Origin: a virus
IMG/VR virus record: IMGVR_UViG_3300050132_000069
Span: 1-25,135 of that record
Reading direction: 5' to 3' (one strand)
Length of the DNA: 25,135 nt
Below the pieces are notes generated by a model, which worked only from the letters and a program-made list of their open reading frames with translations, was not told the DNA's origin and ran no database searches. Below, piece by piece: positions 20,609 to 25,135 of this stretch. The first letter of the stretch is position 1. Each line of letters opens with the position of its first letter. A program made the position numbers and the translations under genes.

Positions 20609-21370
20609 TTAATCAGTAATTGTTCCGCCAGCCTTGACGTGCTCCATCTGCTTCGCAGCGGGGAGCGTTTCAAACTGAGCGCGTTGAAGTGTTTTGCTGT
20701 TACCCGCGGGTGCGCTTCCTTGGGCTCCGCCGCCAGTGGCGCCGGTACCCTTCAGGATCTGATCGCGGTACGGGTAGTTTTCAACGAGGAGCTCCAGCGC
20801 TTCGTCAAACTTGGCGAACTCACCTGGATTGCTGCGGCTGAATAGCTTGTTCCCGGTCTTGTCGTAGGCGACGACCTCGCCACCCTCGACCTTGAATGAA
20901 TCACCGAAGCGTGCACGCACCATGTCGGAAGGAATCGCGAGCTTGTCCGTGATGAACTTCGAACGATCGAAGCTGCCCCCGACCTTTTCCGTCACAAGCG
21001 CAGCAGTAAGGGCATCACGCTCCGCAATGACTGGGGCGTACTTTTCCTCGACCGCTTTGATCGCTTCCGCCTTGACCTTGTCCACCTCGCCGGCATCCAC
21101 CAGCTTCTTCGCGTCGAAGTTCTTGATCGTCTCCATGGCCTTTCTGGCCTCAGATGGATCAGTGATACCCTCAAAAGCTTTCAGGCCCGTCTCGGCCGAT
21201 TCGGCGCGCTCACGGTTGGATTTGGCTTCAGCGTTCAGTCGGCTGATCGTCGCCACGGTGCCGGGAGCATCGAAAGCGATCTCTTTGCCTTCGTCGTTCA
21301 CGTAAACAGGCTTGCCGTCGGAAACAACTACGTTACCGTTCTCGTCGAGTTTCAATTTCATGCTGGTCAT
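20609..21370 (-). CDS. Scaffold-like capsid assembly protein (253 aa)
   Basis: Start at ATG 21370 (MTSMKLKLDENGN), AAGG being 5 bases upstream; the next ATG 9 bases on is also possible. Longer in-frame reading to 21445 would overlap a terminator. After MKLKLDENGNVVVSDGKPVYV, residues ~35-125 are predicted continuous charged helix (RLNAEAKSNRERAESAETGLKAFEGI ... EVDKVKAEAIKAVEEKYAPVIAERDALTAALV), then a small beta domain (DSFKVEGGEVVAYDKTGNKLFSRSNPGEF). This pattern matches scaffold-type proteins (DUF6651-like), placed between portal and coat as expected. It would fill and template the procapsid before DNA packaging. Confidence 0.8.
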   Translation of the reverse strand: MTSMKLKLDENGNVVVSDGKPVYVNDEGKEIAFDAPGTVATISRLNAEAKSNRERAESAETGLKAFEGITDPSEARKAMETIKNFDAKKLVDAGEVDKVKAEAIKAVEEKYAPVIAERDALTAALVTEKVGGSFDRSKFITDKLAIPSDMVRARFGDSFKVEGGEVVAYDKTGNKLFSRSNPGEFAKFDEALELLVENYPYRDQILKGTGATGGGAQGSAPAGNSKTLQRAQFETLPAAKQMEHVKAGGTITD

Positions 21371-21427
21371 CCAACCTTGAGAGGGCCATCCGGCCTGGGG
21401 CGCCGTCTGCATCCGCAGATTTAGGCA

Positions 21428-21456
21428 ATAAAAAAGCCCGCGCATGTGCGCAGGCC
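21428..21456 (-). terminator. Intrinsic terminator between portal and scaffold genes
   Basis: On the minus strand, GCCTGCGC-ACAT-GCGCGGGC is followed by TTTTTTATTG. The 8-bp stem has one G-T wobble. It lies 20 bases after the portal stop and separates terminase-portal from capsid genes. Confidence 0.85.
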
Positions 21457-21475
21457 GTTAAATGGGCGTTTCGAT

Positions 21476-22864
21476 CTACATGCCGGGCAACGTCACGCCT
21501 TGCTTGGCAGGCTGCGATTTGATGCGGATCTGCTCGGCAGTCCACGTCAAATCGTCCCGAAGCATGCCGCGCCGCTTGATTTCGTCGAACAGCGTCTCGT
21601 TGGACAGGGTTCCGGCGACGTTCATTTCAATCAGTAGCTCAGCCGACGCCTCAGCAAGCGATGCGGCGCCGAAGTCGCTGTAGATGGATAGGTGTCCGCC
21701 ATCTTTCTCGCCGATATACTCGGCCATCAGCTGCATTGCCTGATCGAGCGAGTCCTCAACGTCCTGCGTGATGCGCTGCAGAGCGCACATCCCTGGCTCG
21801 TTATCGGAGAGCGTCTGCGCGACCGTAATCTTCCCAGGCTTGATGACTAGCAGTTCGGCGCCGACCTGACGCATACGATCCTCGATGTCGAGAATCGAAA
21901 GTCGTCCAGCGTCGATTGCCTTACCTGAGTGCTCGACGTACTTGAGATCGGCGTCCGCCCTGTCGGAGGCAACCGCAGCGGCGGCACCAATGATTAGCTT
22001 GGCGTCCTCGCCGAATCCGCGAGCGAACAGTACAGGCACTCTAGCTACATGCAGAATTGTTTGCTGGTCCGACTTCGACTGCCAGTGCTCGATATTCATG
22101 AATGCCAGTTCGCGCATAGGCGGCATGGCCTGCATAAATCCGATGCGCTTACCGTAGACGGGGACGAATGGGATTTTCTGAAGACTGGTTACGCCCTGCT
22201 TGTGGACTACCCAGTCAATCTCTCCAGTCGTTTCGTTTTTCTTCTCGCGGTAAGTCGCCCAGCGGCCCGGATAAAGAACGCGGACCTGCTCGACGACCTC
22301 TTCCTCGAAATCGTCAATTTTCTCAGCAACCGACTCCATAAAGCGAAGCAGCGTGAACGTTTCAATGCCGCCGATCCGCTCGGAGTCGTAATCCAGCAGG
22401 CTTTCGGCGCTGATCTGGACGAAATAGGGCCTGACCCCTGCCGCCTTTTCCTCGGCAGCCGTTCTCAGTCCGCCTGTTTCCGGGCAGTCGACCAGAATGC
22501 CGCAAATGCCGTAGGCCATTGCCTCTTCGGTGACGCTGGCCGCAAACGAGTGCATATTCCGACCCTGCAGGTCGATATCTTCACAGTACTCGATGATCTT
22601 CGGCGGCGTGTCTTTGCCGTATGTCAGAGGGTGTGAGAATGGCTTCCCGCACAGTACGTCGATGGTGCGGGCGAATGCCGGGAACAGGGTTGCTGTTGCC
22701 AGGCGAGCGTCGTAAAAGCCACTATTTTCGTTCGGCCATTGCGGCAGGTAGGTTTTACCCGCCTTCCTCATCGATCCTGTACCACCCAGTAGCGCGGTGA
22801 TCATTGGCCAGCACTCCGCCATCGCTTCGATTTTGGCGGAGCGTTTGCGGACTGCGTTGCTCAT
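21476..22864 (-). CDS. Portal protein (DUF4055 family)
   Basis: 462 residues, starting 13 bases after the large terminase stop. The segments KTYLPQWPNENSGFYDARLATATLFPAFARTIDVLCGKPF, AASVTEEAMAYGICGILVDCP and DVEDSLDQAMQLMAEYIGEKDGG are characteristic of DUF4055 portal proteins found with P22-like coats. The portal ring takes the unique capsid vertex, docks the terminase and later the neck. The hydrophobic/helical C-terminal half includes ALQRITQDVEDSLDQAMQL. Length is in the family range (450-500). A good but weak ribosome binding site (GGAAA) precedes the ATG. Confidence 0.9.
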   Translation of the reverse strand: MSNAVRKRSAKIEAMAECWPMITALLGGTGSMRKAGKTYLPQWPNENSGFYDARLATATLFPAFARTIDVLCGKPFSHPLTYGKDTPPKIIEYCEDIDLQGRNMHSFAASVTEEAMAYGICGILVDCPETGGLRTAAEEKAAGVRPYFVQISAESLLDYDSERIGGIETFTLLRFMESVAEKIDDFEEEVVEQVRVLYPGRWATYREKKNETTGEIDWVVHKQGVTSLQKIPFVPVYGKRIGFMQAMPPMRELAFMNIEHWQSKSDQQTILHVARVPVLFARGFGEDAKLIIGAAAAVASDRADADLKYVEHSGKAIDAGRLSILDIEDRMRQVGAELLVIKPGKITVAQTLSDNEPGMCALQRITQDVEDSLDQAMQLMAEYIGEKDGGHLSIYSDFGAASLAEASAELLIEMNVAGTLSNETLFDEIKRRGMLRDDLTWTAEQIRIKSQPAKQGVTLPGM

Positions 22865-22876
22865 GGTGTTTTCCAG

Positions 22877-24361
22877 TTATGCGGAGAATTGGCTGATGGT
22901 TGTTTTGCGAACGCGCTTGGTCTTCGCCACTGCGAAATACCTAAACCCGTCAGCACCGTGGGAGGACTTGTCATGCAGCGGCTTGTCTTTCCAGCAGCCG
23001 CGCTTGTCGTCCCACTCCTTGCGGTAGGTCTCAAGGTGTCCAATACCTTCTTCGCATTTGGACTCATCGAATACGCAGAGCGCAAGGATCTCCCTTGCAG
23101 CCTCGATGCCGTCATCCACGCCAGTCTTGGGGACAACCTGGAATCGTATGCTGTACCTCTGTCCGTCGATCTCGTAGCCCTCTGCGGCGATATCCTTGCG
23201 GCTCTTGGCATCGCTACCAAACTCGCGATTCTCGATGTCATGCGGACCCCAGTGCTCTGAGTAGGTGTAACCCTTGTCCTTCAGCACCTTCATGTAATGC
23301 CGCAGTCCTTCGCCTGAGTTCTCGTAGTAGTCGATGACGTGATACTGGGTACCGATCAATCGCACGAACCAGATGGCCGTGGAGTCGCCGACACCGATGT
23401 CCCAGAAGGTCATAACCGGCTGGTGACTGTTATCAGGGATCACGCCGATGCGCTGATTAGCGTAGAGCTTGGTGAATTGCTGGGCGTAGTACGCGCCTTC
23501 AATCGACTGCTGGAATGCCTCGGCCGGTATCGACGGGTATTCCCGCTTCATGTCGGAGCCGAGCGTCTTTTCCTTGGCTGCGTACCAGGCGCGCTGACCG
23601 TCGTTCGTGACGATGCCGTGCTTGGCCTGCAACTCATTGAAGTAGTCGGTCAGGCGCTGCGGGATCGTTACGCCAGTCGGGTCAAGCCAGTAGTCTTTGT
23701 TTTTCCACCAACTGAAGAAGAAGAACTTCCAGTCCAGTAGGCCCAGGGGCGTACCGGCTAGTTGCTGCCGCTCAGCGCCCTGCGAGTAATCGAAGAAGTA
23801 ACCCGCCCGACCCTCTGCCGTCGACTCGATGGTGACGAAGCAGTCAGTGGCGACTGCCTCGAATGCCCCGGTGACGATCTCTCGGGCCTTATGGGGAAAT
23901 TTGGCGCAGATCTTCCCGAACTCGGATACGTGCAGATACCGTAAAGTCCCGCCCCGGAAGGACGCGGACACGTAGAGCGATCCGCCCTTGCTGAACACAA
24001 GCTCGCCAGCAGCATCGTTAGAAGCAGGGTTGGCAGCGCGAATCTCAGCAGGAAGGTTGTCATAGGCGTACTTCACTTTCTCCCGGAACAGGCGCTTGGC
24101 GTCGTTCAGGGTGTGAGCAATTAGGGCGCACTTGGCAGATTCAAACAGTGCGGCGTCGAGCTGGATGATGCAGCACTCAGTGGTGAAGCCGAGCTGCCGA
24201 GCCTTCAGGATGATGTTTCGCGTGTGCATCCCATCGAAGTACTCGATCTGCTCGTCCGTCATCCGGAAGCGGACTTTCTTGCCTGCTTTGTCAGTGATGA
24301 AGTAGAGATTGTTCAGGCGCCAACGCTTATCCCGAAGCAGCTTCAAGTGCTCGGGCTTCAT
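22877..24361 (-). CDS. terL: Terminase large subunit
   Basis: 494 residues. The ATPase half has a deviant Walker A (KARQLGFTT, 53-61), typical of terminases, and a Walker B ending in HVSEFG (144-149) with Glu147 as catalytic acid. The nuclease half has MTFWDIGVGDSTAIWFV (Asp321), GPHDIENREFGSDAKSRKD (Asp375, Glu378) and PLHDKSSHGADGFRYF (Asp471), the three acidic clusters of the RNaseH-like nuclease. The enzyme cuts concatemers and pumps DNA into the procapsid. The ATG is 1 base after the small subunit stop. The gene type suggests headful packaging of P22 kind, but this is not proven by the sequence. Confidence 0.95.
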   Translation of the reverse strand: MKPEHLKLLRDKRWRLNNLYFITDKAGKKVRFRMTDEQIEYFDGMHTRNIILKARQLGFTTECCIIQLDAALFESAKCALIAHTLNDAKRLFREKVKYAYDNLPAEIRAANPASNDAAGELVFSKGGSLYVSASFRGGTLRYLHVSEFGKICAKFPHKAREIVTGAFEAVATDCFVTIESTAEGRAGYFFDYSQGAERQQLAGTPLGLLDWKFFFFSWWKNKDYWLDPTGVTIPQRLTDYFNELQAKHGIVTNDGQRAWYAAKEKTLGSDMKREYPSIPAEAFQQSIEGAYYAQQFTKLYANQRIGVIPDNSHQPVMTFWDIGVGDSTAIWFVRLIGTQYHVIDYYENSGEGLRHYMKVLKDKGYTYSEHWGPHDIENREFGSDAKSRKDIAAEGYEIDGQRYSIRFQVVPKTGVDDGIEAAREILALCVFDESKCEEGIGHLETYRKEWDDKRGCWKDKPLHDKSSHGADGFRYFAVAKTKRVRKTTISQFSA

Positions 24362-24362
24362 G

Positions 24363-24887
24363 TCAGGCTTCCTTCGTTAGATCGTCCATCAGGCTTGCAA
24401 GGTCGGAAACTGTCTTGTCTCCGGTCTCGGTGTCGAGGTTGTAGGCCTGGCGCTCACCCTTGATTACCTTGAGCTGCGCGTCTACACCAGCGTTCAAGGA
24501 TCGAGCGAAGTCGCCGTGGTTATCGGCGTTCACATCCATATCCGACAGGACATCACTGAGCTTTCCAGCAATACCGCGCCACTGGGCCAGGCCTGACCGA
24601 TGAGCCAGAATGACAGCGGCAGCCTGATCAGATGCTTCCTCGATAATCTGCTCATCGGTTCGCGGCTCAGACTGCGAACCATTGGTGCGAACCTCAGTGC
24701 GAACCACCTTCGCTTTCGCTGCAGCGCGGACCTGATCTGTCAGGTCTCTGGCCCACCCAAGCTTCTTGGCCTGCTTGCGGATGGCGGTATCGCTAATGCT
24801 GTATTGCTCAGCTATGGCGCGAACAGAAAGCAGCCCAGCCCGGTACAGGCTATGAATTGCCTCCCAGTCGGGTTGCTTGGTTGTCAT
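24363..24887 (-). CDS. Terminase small subunit (174 aa)
   Basis: Immediately upstream of the large subunit. Residues ~10-45 (IHSLYRAGLLSVRAIAEQYSISDTAIRKQAKKLGW) form a helix-turn-helix that recognises phage DNA, as in many small terminase subunits. Residues ~50-150 are helical and charged (oligomerisation), and the C-terminus (NLDTETGDKTVSDLASLMDDLTKEA) would contact the large subunit. The start ATG follows a short leader ORF after 12 bases with GAGAG upstream. Confidence 0.87.
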   Translation of the reverse strand: MTTKQPDWEAIHSLYRAGLLSVRAIAEQYSISDTAIRKQAKKLGWARDLTDQVRAAAKAKVVRTEVRTNGSQSEPRTDEQIIEEASDQAAAVILAHRSGLAQWRGIAGKLSDVLSDMDVNADNHGDFARSLNAGVDAQLKVIKGERQAYNLDTETGDKTVSDLASLMDDLTKEA

Positions 24888-24899
24888 ATGCGCTCTCGG

Positions 24900-25034
24900 T
24901 TATTCAATCGTGCATTCCGGCCAGATCGACCGCGCAAACTCCAGCGCCCCAGCATGATCGAGCGCTTCTTCGAGCAGAATCATCGGGAATGGTTTGTAGC
25001 TTGGGGTAGTGATTGACCAGTTTTTCTTGGTCAA
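24900..25034 (-). CDS. Short ORF before the terminase genes, TTG start (44 aa)
   Basis: TTG overlaps the TGA of the preceding ORF (TTGA) and has GAGGG seven bases upstream. It reads MTKKNWSITTPSYKPFPMIL then LEEALDHAGALEFARSIWPE, a plausible short protein with a C-terminal helix, and stops 12 bases before the small terminase start. No family recognised. The overlap and spacing suggest a coupled late transcript; the rare start codon keeps confidence moderate. Confidence 0.5.
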   Translation of the reverse strand: MTKKNWSITTPSYKPFPMILLEEALDHAGALEFARSIWPECTIE

Positions 25035-25135
25035 GCGTCACCCTCTACCGCGATGCTGTCACCATCGACAATGAACACGACTGTCAGTGTTGGGCCGCTA
25101 TGGTCGCTACTGAGTACTGCAGACATTTGGCGCGG
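25031..25135 (-). CDS. 3' end of an ORF running off the right edge
   Basis: An open frame extends from the window edge to a TGA at 25033-25031. An internal ATG at 25126 would give MSAVLSSDHSGPTLTVVFIV and 11 more residues, but has no ribosome binding site, so the real start is probably outside the window. The C-terminus overlaps the start of the next short ORF. Function unknown. Confidence 0.4.
   Translation of the reverse strand, partial: PRQMSAVLSSDHSGPTLTVVFIVDGDSIAVEGDA

Noticed and set aside
1-25135. CRISPR arrays, tRNA genes, IS elements, att sites
   Set aside because: No spaced identical repeats, no cloverleaf sequence, no transposase or terminal inverted repeats and no integrase were seen on either strand.

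Overview
The window carries the late (structural) region of a temperate, contractile-tailed phage or prophage, read almost entirely leftward on the minus strand. It is interrupted by a 4.2 kb accessory and immunity block. The GC-rich sequence, the codon use and the type of tail and cargo genes suggest a gammaproteobacterial host, most likely a Pseudomonas-like bacterium; this is inference and no host gene is present. The window starts inside an endolysin gene (left edge) and ends just upstream of the terminase genes (right edge). No integrase, replication gene or att site is in view.

From right to left: two tiny ORFs precede the small and large terminase subunits (24.9-22.9 kb). Then come a DUF4055-type portal, a scaffold-like protein, a P22 gp5-like coat protein, a 57-residue ORF, and four head-to-tail connector or tail completion candidates (19.2-17.2 kb). 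The tail sheath, tail tube, a tail assembly chaperone pair joined by a -1 frameshift, and an HK97 gp10-like protein follow (17.1-13.9 kb). After the accessory block come the tape measure, a LysM-ended tail protein, a gpD-like hub, a gpV/gp45-like spike with an HxH tip, gpW/gp25-like, gpJ-like and gpI-like baseplate proteins, a tail fibre, its assembly protein, a small conserved phage protein and a GH24 endolysin.

The block between the gp10-like gene and the tape measure gene (about 9.72-13.89 kb) is the remarkable part. Its centre reproduces the layout of the P22 immI locus. A Mnt-like ribbon-helix-helix gene on the plus strand diverges from a 53-residue Arc-like gene followed by a Rha-type antirepressor on the minus strand. 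Three near-identical operator half-sites lie in the divergent promoter region. A plus-strand promoter and intrinsic terminator are placed to make an antisense RNA of about 67 nt over the antirepressor start, as P22 sar RNA does. The antirepressor operon continues with three more genes coupled by 4-nt overlaps: a second Rha-like protein, a small hypothetical protein and a helix-turn-helix protein. It is flanked by plus-strand morons: a secreted DUF3761-like protein on one side, and a membrane protein plus a periplasmic Cys-rich protein on the other.

Several intrinsic terminators sit between late genes on the minus strand, including strong ones just before the tape measure gene. Expression of the downstream tail and lysis genes therefore probably depends on antitermination or processive late transcription through the block. 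In a lysogen the plus-strand genes (repressor and morons) would be expressed against the direction of the late operon. All identifications are from reading the sequence; no database search was run.
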